DNA of 35,552 nucleotides from Anoxynatronum sibiricum (GTDB taxonomy: Bacteria; Bacillota; Clostridia; Peptostreptococcales; Tindalliaceae), in NCBI RefSeq assembly GCF_039414295.1, contig NZ_JBCITM010000028.1:1-35552 (forward strand), read 5' to 3'. Positions 25,032 to 33,180 of this stretch are shown here, piece by piece. The translations under genes were made by a program, and so were the position numbers. The stretch's first letter is position 1; each line of letters begins with the position of its first letter. The notes beneath the pieces were generated by a model. That model was not told the origin of the DNA and did not search any database. It worked only from the letters and a program-made list of their open reading frames with translations.

Positions 25032-26289
25032 ACTCAACGGAACCTGCCGGGTTCCCGGTGACAAGTCCATCAGTCATCGGGCGGTCATGCTGGCTGGAAT
25101 CAGCGAAGGCACCACTGAAATTACCGGATTTTTAGAAGGGGAAGACTGCCTGTCCACCCTGCGTTGTTTTCAGCAAATGGGCATACAGGTGGCGCATGGC
25201 GGCGATGCCATGGTCATCACCGGAAGAGGCACAGAAGGCCTGTTAGAGCCTCAGGATATCCTGGACGCCGGTAATTCCGGCACCACCATTCGTCTTATGT
25301 CTGGTATTCTCAGCGGCCAGCCCTTTCTTTCAGTCATCACCGGCGACAGTTCACTGAGAAGCCGTCCCATGGATCGAATTTCGGTGCCCCTGCGCCAAAT
25401 GGGTGCTGTTATTGACGGGCGTGAAGGCGGTCGCAAGGCACCTCTGGTGATTCGTGGAGGCGGTTTGAAAGCCATCGATTACGCCATGCCGGTGGCCAGT
25501 GCCCAGGTGAAATCGGCAGTGCTCCTGGCCGGTCTTTATGCTGAAGGAGTCACCAGCGTCACTGAACCCCGGGCCAGCCGGGATCATACAGAGCGGATGC
25601 TTCAGGCTTTTGGCGCTGATGTTCGTTCTGAAGGTCTTGTGCGCAGCATCCGTCCCTCCCAATTAAAGGGCACCCGGGTGGAAGTGCCGGGAGATATTTC
25701 CTCTGCGGCCTTCCTCCTGGTGGCAGCTGCCTGCCTTCCCGGCTCCCGATTAACACTGGAAGGCGTGGGATTGAATTCGACCCGTGCAGGAATCATCACC
25801 GTGCTCCAACGAATGGGGGCATCCATTGAGATTCTCAACCAGCGGGAAGCCGGCGGGGAACCCATTGGCGATATCATCATTGCCGGAAGCACCCTGAAGG
25901 GCATTGAGATTGGAGAAGAACTGGTGCCAAGTCTCATTGACGAAATCCCCGTGATTGCCGTGGCAGCCGCCTGCGCCCAGGGAGAAACCCGCATCACCGG
26001 TGCCCGGGAACTGCGGGTGAAAGAAACAGATCGGATCAGTGCCATGGCCCAGGAGCTTTCCCGGGTGGGAGTTCAGGTGGAAACCCTGGAGGACGGCATG
26101 GTGATTCAGGGACCTCAGCGAATACAGGGTGGGACGGTGGAAAGCCACGGTGACCACCGCATCGCCATGGCCATGGCTGTGGCTGGTCTTATGGCAGAAT
26201 CGCCGGTACATATTCAGCAACCGGAGTGCATGGCGGTCTCCTTCCCAGGCTTCGAGCAGACATTGAAGCAACTGGTGGTGAGCCGATGA
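25006..26289 (+). CDS. aroA: 3-phosphoshikimate 1-carboxyvinyltransferase (EPSP synthase)
   Basis: 427 residues, cytosolic; converts shikimate-3-phosphate and phosphoenolpyruvate to EPSP. Family motifs are GDKSISHRAVMLAGI near residue 20, LDAGNSGTTIRLMSGIL near 86, SAQVKSAVLLAGL, DHTERML, and the late LRVKETDRI and GDHRIAMAMAV segments. The LDAGNSGTT loop has Ala in the place where class I enzymes often have Gly, so it may be a class II, glyphosate-tolerant type; this is inference. The start ATG 25006 has AAAGGAGAGAAACAAG upstream and lies within the tyrA end. It overlaps pheA by four bases. Confidence 0.96.
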   Translation: MLTINQAIKLNGTCRVPGDKSISHRAVMLAGISEGTTEITGFLEGEDCLSTLRCFQQMGIQVAHGGDAMVITGRGTEGLLEPQDILDAGNSGTTIRLMSGILSGQPFLSVITGDSSLRSRPMDRISVPLRQMGAVIDGREGGRKAPLVIRGGGLKAIDYAMPVASAQVKSAVLLAGLYAEGVTSVTEPRASRDHTERMLQAFGADVRSEGLVRSIRPSQLKGTRVEVPGDISSAAFLLVAAACLPGSRLTLEGVGLNSTRAGIITVLQRMGASIEILNQREAGGEPIGDIIIAGSTLKGIEIGEELVPSLIDEIPVIAVAAACAQGETRITGARELRVKETDRISAMAQELSRVGVQVETLEDGMVIQGPQRIQGGTVESHGDHRIAMAMAVAGLMAESPVHIQQPECMAVSFPGFEQTLKQLVVSR

Positions 26290-27119
26290 TCTGTGGGTAT
26301 TTGGGCCCCCAGGGCTCTTACAGCTATTTGGCTTTAACGGAAGGTTTTCCGGAAATGACACCGGAAGCCTGCGACACGTTCTCTGAAATCATTGAAAAGG
26401 TGGATACGGGAGCCATTGCCGCGGGGCTGCTTCCTGTTGAAAACTCCACCGAAGGTGCGGTGACTGCCGTGATGGACAGCCTCCTCACGTTGCAACACGG
26501 TGCCATCCAGGCGGAGGTGATTTATACCGTCTGCCATCATCTGTTTATGGCAGAAAAAGATGAGGCAGCCATGAACACAGCCTACTCCCATCCCCAGGCC
26601 ATTGAGCAATGCCGTCATTTTTTCCGCACCCATTATCCCGGAGTTAAGCTGGTGCCCTGCGAAAGTACTTCAACAGCCTGCCTGTTGGCCAAAGAAGCCG
26701 GTAACGGCACGGCAGCCATCGCCAGCCGCTGGGCCGGGCTGCATCATGGGCTGAAACCAGTGAGGGGCAACATTCAGGACAACCGGTTCAACCAAACCCG
26801 CTTTGTGTTGCTGGGAACCGGCACACCTCAGCCTACGGGAAATGATAAAACGGCCATTGCTTTTTCTTTTCACAGAGACACGGCTGGAAACTTATACGAA
26901 ATTTTAAAAATTTTTGCCGAAGCCAATGTGAATCTGACCCGCATTGAGTCTAGACCTGCTAAAATGGAACTGGGGCAATATGTGTTTTTCATCGACTTTG
27001 AAGGGCATCAGCAAGAACCTGCCATCGGTGCCATTCTTGAAAAACTTCGGTTGCTGACCCGCAGCTTGATCATTTTTGGCTCATTTCCAAAGGCTCAGCG
27101 GGTGCTGGGAGAAGACTAA
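26286..27119 (+). CDS. pheA: Prephenate dehydratase
   Basis: 277 residues from ATG 26286, which overlaps the aroA stop as ATGA; a longer in-frame version starting at 26226 lies inside aroA and is rejected. It converts prephenate to phenylpyruvate. The N-terminal periplasmic-binding-like catalytic domain starts MICGYLGPQGSYSYLA, has PVENSTEGAV, and carries the catalytic TRF triad in FNQTRFVLLG. The ACT domain (from about GNLYEILKIFAEANVNLTRI) includes ESRP, the phenylalanine-binding motif. It lacks a chorismate mutase domain, so that activity must come from elsewhere. It is followed by 141 bases before aroC. Confidence 0.95.
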   Translation: MICGYLGPQGSYSYLALTEGFPEMTPEACDTFSEIIEKVDTGAIAAGLLPVENSTEGAVTAVMDSLLTLQHGAIQAEVIYTVCHHLFMAEKDEAAMNTAYSHPQAIEQCRHFFRTHYPGVKLVPCESTSTACLLAKEAGNGTAAIASRWAGLHHGLKPVRGNIQDNRFNQTRFVLLGTGTPQPTGNDKTAIAFSFHRDTAGNLYEILKIFAEANVNLTRIESRPAKMELGQYVFFIDFEGHQQEPAIGAILEKLRLLTRSLIIFGSFPKAQRVLGED

Positions 27120-27260
27120 GCACTTCAACTTGAAGACAGGGAAGGTAATAACAAGATGTTCCTTCATATCACATGAGGTGGAATAATGCATGACATGACA
27201 GTTTTACAAGTGGTTTCTGCGGGAGCAACCATTATCATAAGATGACAGGAAGGTGAAAAT

Positions 27261-28397
27261 ATGCTGCGGTATCTGACAGCAGGAGAATCCCACGGGCAAG
27301 CGCTGGTGGGCATTCTGGAAGGTTTGCCGGCGGGGATGCCCGTCAACCGGGAAGGCATTGACGAAGATCTGGCACGGCGACAGCAGGGGTACGGCAGAGG
27401 CGGCCGTATGGCCATCGAGCAAGACCGAATCCACGTGTTGTCAGGCCTTCGTGGGGGGGTGACACTGGCGAGTCCCCTGGCCTTTACCATCGAAAACCGG
27501 GATTATCAAAACTGGCAGCAGGGAATGGACCCCTTCGATGGAGATGTGACCTACCGACAGGTGGTGCATCCCCGGCCGGGCCATGCGGATCTTCCCGGTG
27601 CCCTGAAATACGGATTTGATGATATGCGCCCCATTCTGGAGCGGAGCAGTGCCCGGGAAACTGCCGCCAGGGTGGCGGTGGGCAGTATCGCCCGTCAGAT
27701 GCTGCAACCCTTTGGTATTGAGGCGGCCTGTCATGTGATTTCCATTGGATCGGTGGCCATTCAGCATCAACCCCTTACATTTGAAAGCCTGACGGGTGCT
27801 GAAAACTCTCCCGTACGCTGCATTGATGAGTCAGCAGCGACGAAAATGATGGCTGTCATTGACCAGGCCAAAGCCCAGGGAGATTCTCTGGGAGGCGTTG
27901 TGGAGGTGCGGGTCAAGGGCCTTCCCGTAGGATTGGGCAGTCACGTGCAATGGGACCGGAAGCTGGATGCCCGGCTGGCCTACGCCCTCATGAGCATTCA
28001 GGCAGTCAAGGGCGTGGAAATCGGCGACGGTTTTGAAGCCGCCCGGCGGCCAGGGTCCCAGGTTCATGATGAAATTTATCATGACAAAGACCGGGGCATC
28101 CACCGAAAAACCAACCATGCCGGCGGCATTGAAGGCGGCATGAGCAATGGCGAAGAACTGGTGGTGCGCTGCGGGGTGAAGCCCATTCCCACGTTGATGC
28201 AGCCGCTGCAAACCATCGACATGCGCACCAAAGAACCCTTTGAAGCGGTGAAGGAGCGCAGTGACACCTGTGCCGTTCCGGCGGCGGCAGTGGTGGCAGA
28301 GCTGGTGACCCTCTTTGTGGTGGCCCAGGCTTTTCTGGAAACCTTTGGACGAGATTCCTTTAAGGAGATGAAACGATGCTGGAAACCATCCAGGTAA
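27261..28397 (+). CDS. aroC: Chorismate synthase
   Basis: 378 residues. It eliminates phosphate from EPSP to give chorismate, needing reduced FMN. Signatures are AGESHGQALVGILEGLPAG at the N-terminus, ERSSARETAARVAVGSIA near residue 130 and NHAGGIEGGMSNGE near residue 290. The ATG at 27261 has GGAAGGTGAAAAT upstream. The 141-base gap after pheA shows no convincing terminator and no clear promoter, so I treat it as the same operon. Its end overlaps aroB by 22 bases. Confidence 0.96.
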   Translation: MLRYLTAGESHGQALVGILEGLPAGMPVNREGIDEDLARRQQGYGRGGRMAIEQDRIHVLSGLRGGVTLASPLAFTIENRDYQNWQQGMDPFDGDVTYRQVVHPRPGHADLPGALKYGFDDMRPILERSSARETAARVAVGSIARQMLQPFGIEAACHVISIGSVAIQHQPLTFESLTGAENSPVRCIDESAATKMMAVIDQAKAQGDSLGGVVEVRVKGLPVGLGSHVQWDRKLDARLAYALMSIQAVKGVEIGDGFEAARRPGSQVHDEIYHDKDRGIHRKTNHAGGIEGGMSNGEELVVRCGVKPIPTLMQPLQTIDMRTKEPFEAVKERSDTCAVPAAAVVAELVTLFVVAQAFLETFGRDSFKEMKRCWKPSR

Positions 28398-29491
28398 CCA
28401 CTGGCACCGGCAGCTATGACATTCATATCGGGGAGGGATGTGTCACATCCCTTCTGAATGAGGCAATGCAGGGTTTCTTGCAGCAAAGGCGATGGGCTCT
28501 CATTACTGATGAAAAGGTGGCTGCCTGTTATTCCCAGCTAATATCCCATTTGCCGACAGCGGTGGTCACCGTGATCACCCTTCCTGCCGGCGAATCTTCC
28601 AAAACCATGGAACAGGCGGCAATAGTGCTGGAAGCGCTGGCTGCTGCCGGGATAACCCGTGAAGACGGATTGATGGCCCTGGGCGGCGGTGTGGTGGGTG
28701 ACATCACCGGCTTTTGTGCCGCCATTTACATGCGGGGAATTTCCTGGCTTCAAATTCCCACCACGTTACTGGCCCAAGTGGACAGCAGCGTGGGAGGCAA
28801 AACCGGGGTGAATCTTCGGGCGGGAAAAAACCTGGCGGGCAGTTTTTATCCGCCTTCAGGGGTTTGGATTGATCCACTGTTTCTGAAAACCCTTCCAGAA
28901 TCGGAATTTTGGAACGGTTGCAGTGAGGTGGTGAAATATGGCCTCATCGAAGGACCATCTCTCCGGGAGTGGCTGGCCGTTCATTGGGAGAAAATTGCCG
29001 CCAGAGATCCCCAGGTGATGACAACCCTCATTGCCAAATGCCTTCAAAGCAAGGCGGCGATTGTAACCGCCGATGAACGGGAAGCAGGGTTGCGGAAGGT
29101 GCTGAATGTGGGGCACACTGCCGGTCACGCCATCGAAAAGCTCATGGCTTACCGCATCACCCACGGAGCCGCCCTGCGGGAAGGCATGCTGCTGGAACTG
29201 AAAATGGCCAGGGAGCTTCGCTGGCTGTTGCCGGAACAGTACAATGAAATGAAGGTGTTGGTGGAACGTCTGCCGGTACTGGCCACGATGCCGGAGTGGC
29301 TGCCGGATCAGCTGGTGGCAGCGATGAAAGGCGATAAGAAAAACCGGCACCAGCAGATTTCCTTCGTGCTGCCACGGGGGCAAGGAAATACAGATACCAG
29401 TGTTATTGCCGAAGGAATCGAAGAAAGATGGCTGACGCCGGAAGAGACGATGGCACTGTTGCATCGAATTGCCAGTCCGAAAAACAGCTAA
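28376..29491 (+). CDS. aroB: 3-dehydroquinate synthase
   Basis: 371 residues. It cyclises DAHP to 3-dehydroquinate, using NAD+ and a divalent metal. The glycine-rich motif is ALGGGVVGDITGFCA, followed by IQTT-like LQIPTTLLAQVDSSVGGKTG. The metal-binding histidine region is LNVGHTAGHAIEKL, with another His in the RITHGAAL segment. The ATG at 28376 has AAGGAGATGAAACG upstream and lies within aroC. It is the last gene of the operon. Placing aroB last, far from aroF, is a rearranged order compared with many Bacillota. Confidence 0.96.
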   Translation: MLETIQVTTGTGSYDIHIGEGCVTSLLNEAMQGFLQQRRWALITDEKVAACYSQLISHLPTAVVTVITLPAGESSKTMEQAAIVLEALAAAGITREDGLMALGGGVVGDITGFCAAIYMRGISWLQIPTTLLAQVDSSVGGKTGVNLRAGKNLAGSFYPPSGVWIDPLFLKTLPESEFWNGCSEVVKYGLIEGPSLREWLAVHWEKIAARDPQVMTTLIAKCLQSKAAIVTADEREAGLRKVLNVGHTAGHAIEKLMAYRITHGAALREGMLLELKMARELRWLLPEQYNEMKVLVERLPVLATMPEWLPDQLVAAMKGDKKNRHQQISFVLPRGQGNTDTSVIAEGIEERWLTPEETMALLHRIASPKNS

Positions 29492-29719
29492 AAAAAACCG
29501 CCTCCGTCGAAATGAACTGTCCCCTGTAAAGCAGGCAGATGCAATAACAAAATCATAGGTGGGCTTTCCAAGAATGAATCAAGTAAAGTCACCATATTTT
29601 TTATAAGCAGCGCATCGAAGAAATCACTAACATTCAATCAAAGGGGTCAAAAGCGAAGTCCTATCAGGTTAAGCAGGTTAGACAAATGATACTCAGGTAT
29701 AAATGGGGAGGTGCTGCCG

Positions 29720-29839
29720 ATGGATAAGTATGAGTTGATCATTTGCTGGAGTGAAGAGGATGATGCTTTTATCGAAAAACAACATACCCAAAAGGAAAAC
29801 CCTTTCAAGAACTTCTTGAAAGGGTTTTCTTGTCACTAA
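29720..29839 (+). pseudogene. HicB-like antitoxin N-terminal fragment
   Basis: A 39-codon frame starts at ATG 29720 with GGGGAGGTGCTGCCG upstream. Its first 18 residues, MDKYELIICWSEEDDAFI, closely resemble the N-terminal strand-turn-strand of HicB-family antitoxins (UPF0150), where VPELPGC would normally follow. Instead the sequence turns into EKQHTQKENP and runs through a terminator hairpin to a stop. I interpret this as a gene truncated by deletion or replacement, with the start and ribosome binding site retained. Recognition rests on a short segment. Confidence 0.45.
29796..29828. terminator. Strong bidirectional terminator closing the aro operon
   Basis: AAAACCCTTTCAAGAA at 29796-29811 is exactly reverse-complemented at 29813-29828, so the real loop will be a few central bases. 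A-rich and T-rich ends on the two arms make it functional in both directions, ending the aro operon on the plus strand and the redox genes on the minus strand. Confidence 0.85.
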
Positions 29840-29893
29840 AAACCCATGGCACCATGAACTTCAAAAACGGTGACGGACAGGGCGAAGCCTGCC

Positions 29894-30460
29894 TCAGTCC
29901 ACGCCCCTGCCTTCAGCCAGCTCCAGAAAGGCCTCCAGGTCCATAAGGCCCACCCGGTACGCCAGGAGCACCTCTCCCTGCATCCTCAGCAGGGTGGGGG
30001 TGACGGGGAATTCGCTGCCTGTTTCTTCCTGCACCTGGGCCCAGAAGGGCTGTTCCAGGAGCCAGTTCACCCTTATGGGGTAATCACCGATTTCAAAGTG
30101 GTAGTAGGGCACCTGCCGGGGGGCTGACCGGTAGGCGGAGAGCACCGTTTCTTCCAGTATATAACAGGGCTCGCAGTACACAGAACCAATCATCACCAGG
30201 TAGGGCTGGTCTGCCTGGTCAAAGAGGCGGCGCCAGTCTGTGGGGGTGATGTCTCCGTAAGCCTGCACGTCACCCTGAGGGCCGGTGTCCGGGGGGGCGG
30301 GGTCTTCCTTGCCGGCAGCAAAGTCCAGGTAGCTTTCCACCGAGTCAAAGGCTTCTTCCTGGGATGAAGCGCCGCCGTTGCAGCCGCTCAGGCCCAGGGA
30401 CAATAAGAGCAGAAAAAGACACAGGATCGTCCCTTTCACACATGTGGCGGGGTTTTGCAT
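29894..30460 (-). CDS. Thioredoxin-like lipoprotein
   Basis: 188 residues. A lipoprotein signal with hydrophobic stretch 11-24 ends in LSGC, giving lipidated C27 after cleavage. A linker rich in Asp, Glu and Pro follows to about residue 70. The remainder is a thioredoxin fold with the redox motif C96-E-P-C99 in IGSVYCEPC and a likely cis-proline in FPVTPTLLR. It is expected on the outer face of the cytoplasmic membrane as a thiol-disulfide oxidoreductase. The ATG at 30460 has GGAGGTGTATAGACA upstream. It lies 20 bases downstream of the CcdA/DsbD-like gene, which would supply it with electrons. Confidence 0.85.
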   Translation of the reverse strand: MQNPATCVKGTILCLFLLLLSLGLSGCNGGASSQEEAFDSVESYLDFAAGKEDPAPPDTGPQGDVQAYGDITPTDWRRLFDQADQPYLVMIGSVYCEPCYILEETVLSAYRSAPRQVPYYHFEIGDYPIRVNWLLEQPFWAQVQEETGSEFPVTPTLLRMQGEVLLAYRVGLMDLEAFLELAEGRGVD

Positions 30461-30480
30461 TGTCTATACACCTCCATAGG

Positions 30481-31641
30481 TTACAGCCACCGCTGCAGGA
30501 TCACCAACACATACACCGCCATGCCGGTGTAAAAGAAAGCCCCTGCCAGCTTGATGTGTTTCAGGTGGCGGGTCAGGGTGTGGGACACGGTGAGGATGGT
30601 CTTGGCGCCGTACACGGCGTAAAACACCAGTATGATGGGGACGATGAACATCAGGTTGTACAGGGCCAGCAGGCCGTACAACTGCCACTGGCCTGGTTGG
30701 GTGGAGAGCATAAAGGTCAGGGTGGGCAGGTAAATCTGGCCGGTGCAGAGAAAGTCAATGAGGGACACCAGGACGCTGACAAAAAACGTGGTCAGGTACA
30801 GGCTGGCCGGGGACAGGCGTTGGCGCACCAGGCGGTGGATGAGGTGCTTGAGCTTTTTGGGCAGCTGGGTTTTCACCGCCCGTTCATTGCCGGTGCGCAG
30901 GTGGTGGTAATCCATGAGGTTGAGCCCGGCAAAGACCAGGCAAAAAAGCACTGTGAGAGCGTAGACCACCCGCAGGGCGGCAGGCAAAAAAGCCAGTTGC
31001 AGTAAAAAGGTCATGAGCCCGGCACCGATGACAAAATAGGTGAGAAAGGTGGCGCCGGCGTAGATCCAGCCAACGGTTAGGACCTGCCGGTAATCATCCC
31101 CCTGGGCCCCTGCCATCATCACGTAGGACAGCAGGAACATGAGCATGGCCAGGGCGCAGGGGTTCAGTCCGTCCAGGAGGCCGGCCATGAGGACCACGGG
31201 CAAGGCAAAGGAAACGGGCCTTTCCGGCAAGGAAGACCTGGGCGGGTCTCCCGTGGCCAGGTAGCGGGCCAGTGTGTCCGGTTCCAAAAACCCCCTGATG
31301 GCTTCCAGGCCGGAAAGGGGCAGGTGGTGGTTCACCACCACCAGGGGGATCATGGGTGTCACCCCGTACTGTTGGGCCGTTGCCCGGAGGCGTGCCGTGC
31401 CTTCCTGGCCATGGGTGGTGATTTTTTGCACCTGTACCCGCAGGGAGGGGTTTTCATGGGCCGCCTGGTCCAGGGCGGCATGCAGCAGTGCTTCTGCTTC
31501 CAGGCAGTACAGGCAGGTATCCACCCCGTAGTAATCCACCTGCAGTTCCGTCACAGAAGCCTCCACCGGCCTGGCCAATGACAGCAGCATCAGCAGGTAG
31601 AAGCACCCTTTACGTAAACACAATGGTTTCACCGTCATCAT
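30481..31641 (-). CDS. Thioredoxin-fold plus CcdA/DsbD-like membrane thiol transporter
   Basis: 386 residues from ATG 31641, with AAAGGTG seven bases upstream; a longer in-frame start at 31710 lies inside the preceding gene. A signal peptide (about 1-28) leads to an extracytoplasmic thioredoxin/glutaredoxin-like domain with C43-L-Y-C46 and a cis-proline near VTPMIPL. Six or more membrane segments follow. The two membrane redox cysteines of the CcdA/DsbD family are visible: C162 in DGLNPCALAML and C299 in DFLCTGQIYLP. It should pass electrons from cytoplasmic thioredoxin across the membrane. Combining the outward domain with the transporter in one chain resembles DsbD in reverse order. It overlaps the upstream 94-aa gene by 32 bases. 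Confidence 0.88.
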   Translation of the reverse strand: MMTVKPLCLRKGCFYLLMLLSLARPVEASVTELQVDYYGVDTCLYCLEAEALLHAALDQAAHENPSLRVQVQKITTHGQEGTARLRATAQQYGVTPMIPLVVVNHHLPLSGLEAIRGFLEPDTLARYLATGDPPRSSLPERPVSFALPVVLMAGLLDGLNPCALAMLMFLLSYVMMAGAQGDDYRQVLTVGWIYAGATFLTYFVIGAGLMTFLLQLAFLPAALRVVYALTVLFCLVFAGLNLMDYHHLRTGNERAVKTQLPKKLKHLIHRLVRQRLSPASLYLTTFFVSVLVSLIDFLCTGQIYLPTLTFMLSTQPGQWQLYGLLALYNLMFIVPIILVFYAVYGAKTILTVSHTLTRHLKHIKLAGAFFYTGMAVYVLVILQRWL

Positions 31642-31894
31642 AGGCCAGCACCTTTCGAATCGTTGGATGAAGCTGGCCAATGGCCATGGGCCTGCCCAGC
31701 TGTTCCCCATGGTGGCACTGCAACTGTTCCATCAACGCCAGGGCAAGCCAGTGCCGGCAATGGGTTTCGTGGATGATGCAGGGGTCTTCATCGTCAAACC
31801 GCTGCAGGCTGGTTTCCACAATGGCCTGACGGGTCAGGGCAATGTGGGTGATGGGTTGAAAGGGCTGGCGGGCAACAGAAAACTGTCCTTTCAC
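31610..31894 (-). CDS. Conserved-looking 94-aa Cys/His protein, unknown
   Basis: 94 residues from GTG 31894, preceded by GAGGAGTG at good distance. I do not recognise it. The central part has a Cys/His cluster: CIIHETHCRHW (about residues 39-49) and CHH about 12 residues on, suggesting metal binding or redox activity. There is no signal peptide or membrane span. It is the first gene of a unit with the CcdA-like and thioredoxin lipoprotein genes and overlaps the former by 32 bases. The first 74 residues recur in the duplicated copy at 34407-34730, which shows the frame is kept open in both, supporting that it is a real gene. Confidence 0.6.
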   Translation of the reverse strand: MKGQFSVARQPFQPITHIALTRQAIVETSLQRFDDEDPCIIHETHCRHWLALALMEQLQCHHGEQLGRPMAIGQLHPTIRKVLAYDDGETIVFT

Positions 31895-31930
31895 AGGCGT
31901 TCACTCCTCGCATGACATGCCATATCACTT

Positions 31931-31959
31931 AGTATAACGTAAAACCCGGCGATGGTGAA
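31931..31959 (-). promoter_or_regulatory. Predicted promoter for the redox unit
   Basis: On the minus strand TTCACC (31954-31959) and TATACT (31931-31936) are spaced by 17 bases. The position is 37 bases before the GTG of the 94-aa gene. The same element is kept in the duplicated copy near 34767. Confidence 0.5.
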
Positions 31960-32017
31960 GCCCCGGCACAGGGGGCATCCTTCTCACAACACATCAAACA
32001 CATCATCAAACATGGCC

Positions 32018-32046
32018 TTGTCCCCATCCGCCCCCTGGGGTACAAT
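32018..32046 (+). promoter_or_regulatory. Predicted promoter of the copper-amine-oxidase-N-type gene
   Basis: TTGTCC at 32018-32023 and TACAAT at 32041-32046 are spaced by 17 bases, 35 bases before the ATG. The duplicate copy keeps TACAAT and has TTGCCC at the -35. It is divergent from the redox-unit promoter, with about 60 bases between them. Confidence 0.5.
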
Positions 32047-32081
32047 AACCCTAACCACATTTCACTAAAGGAGCTGAAATC

Positions 32082-33086
32082 ATGAACCGAAAAACCAGCC
32101 TTGCCCTGACCCTGGTCATCCTCATCTTCCTCACCACCCTGGCCCTGCCAGCCACCGCCGCCCAGCACACCATCCGCCTGTTCATCGACAATGTCCCGGT
32201 GACCTTCACCGACGCCCACCCCTTTGTGGATGGCAGCAACCGCACCTTGGTACCTGTCCGGGTGGTGAGCGAAAACCTGGGCATGGGCATCACCTGGGAT
32301 GAGACCGCCCAGCGGGTGGGGATCAACAACGAAATGTTCCTCACCATTGGCAGTGCCACTGCCATGGTCCGGGGGGCTTCCGTGTCCATGGACACCCAGG
32401 CCCTCATCGTGGGGGGCAGGACTTTTGTGCCCTTACGTTTTGTCAGTGAAAACTTTGGGGTGACAGTGGACTGGGCCCATAACAGTATGGGGGGCATTGA
32501 TGTGTTCCTGTACACCGACCCCAGCGCCATGCCGGAGACAGGGCAGGTGCCGGAGCCAACACCACAGCCAGAACCAACACCACAGCCGCCAACAAGCAAT
32601 ATACCTACATTAAGTGATTTTGATCATGTTGAACAAAGTATGCCGAAAGGTGATCAGTCCATGATTGCTGACGGGGTAACTCGAATGAAGCGGGAATCAT
32701 CACTGGCTTTTCATAAAGCAGTCGTTGATAATATGCAAATGATAGGTAACAAAATATACATATATTTTCCGAAAGCTCCAAGTGGATGCAATTGGCGAGC
32801 TGGAGAAGCTTTTTATAGTAATCCAACGGGAGCCATTTGGGGTTCTCGCGGCTACGATTACAATCCTGGTGGTGGTGATTTGGCTGAATACGAATTCAAA
32901 TCAGTGAGCTCTATACCCATGGATTACGTTGAAACAATATATATCTCTGGTGCACTGGAATGTGATTGGGTAGTGGGGATGTCTGATAACTTTCAAATAC
33001 TTCATTATGTAAATGATGGAAGAACTAGAACCGTTGTTAGTTATTTCAATGGAAACGAACAAGAATCAATCATAAACTGGCAGTGA
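32082..33086 (+). CDS. Secreted copper-amine-oxidase N-terminal-domain protein with unknown C-terminal domain
   Basis: 334 residues. A classic signal peptide (1-27, ending ALPATAA) is followed by a copper amine oxidase N-terminal-like domain (about 28-150) with the paired repeats VDGSNRTLVPVRVVSENLG and VGGRTFVPLRFVSENFG. A Pro/Glu/Thr/Gln linker (about 156-172) precedes a C-terminal domain of about 160 residues that I do not recognise. The name reflects the module; there is no oxidase domain. Such modules are common in secreted or wall-associated clostridial proteins and are thought to be adhesive or stalk-like. Base composition drops sharply at the linker (near 32597), from GC-rich to AT-rich, as in a chimera. 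The ATG has AAAGGAGCTGAAATC upstream. A partial second copy begins at 34915. Confidence 0.85.
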   Translation: MNRKTSLALTLVILIFLTTLALPATAAQHTIRLFIDNVPVTFTDAHPFVDGSNRTLVPVRVVSENLGMGITWDETAQRVGINNEMFLTIGSATAMVRGASVSMDTQALIVGGRTFVPLRFVSENFGVTVDWAHNSMGGIDVFLYTDPSAMPETGQVPEPTPQPEPTPQPPTSNIPTLSDFDHVEQSMPKGDQSMIADGVTRMKRESSLAFHKAVVDNMQMIGNKIYIYFPKAPSGCNWRAGEAFYSNPTGAIWGSRGYDYNPGGGDLAEYEFKSVSSIPMDYVETIYISGALECDWVVGMSDNFQILHYVNDGRTRTVVSYFNGNEQESIINWQ

Positions 33087-33137
33087 GTACCGGTGAAAAG
33101 CTAGTCCCTCCCCGTTTCACCTCCATGAAATGAAAAG

Positions 33138-33180
33138 ACCACCTGTCAGTACCTGCCCTGCAGCGGCAGGTGGTTTTCTT
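33138..33180 (+). terminator. Intrinsic terminator after the secreted protein gene
   Basis: ACCACCTG at 33138-33145 pairs with CAGGTGGT at 33167-33174, with an inner CTGCC/GGCAG possibility, followed by TTTCTT. It lies 50 bases after the stop codon at 33086. Confidence 0.8.

Larger units (their letters stand above)
29492..29893. other. Region between aroB and the thioredoxin lipoprotein gene
   Basis: About 400 bases without an intact gene. The first 225 bases are AT-richer than the neighbours and frames are broken by stops. One frame from about 29591 to 29723 is open for some 45 codons and could be a degraded partner gene. It is followed by a HicB-like start and the convergent terminator. 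Confidence 0.5.
31528..32719. repeat. Large direct repeat, copy A
   Basis: This block spans the 5-prime end of the CcdA-like gene, the 94-aa gene, the divergent promoters and the first 212 codons of the secreted protein gene. It recurs at 34466-35552 in the same orientation. Copy A is the fuller one, with the CcdA-like gene intact. The right limit given is where copy B meets the window edge, not a true boundary. Confidence 0.9.

Noticed and set aside
26226..26285. Twenty-codon N-terminal extension of prephenate dehydratase
   Set aside because: It lies entirely inside aroA in another frame and lacks a ribosome binding site; the ATG at 26286 overlaps the aroA stop as ATGA and starts the conserved domain directly.
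29500..29530. AACTGTCCCCTG segment as an insertion sequence end
   Set aside because: No transposase fragment, no matching inverted end and no target duplication were found in the 400-base region.
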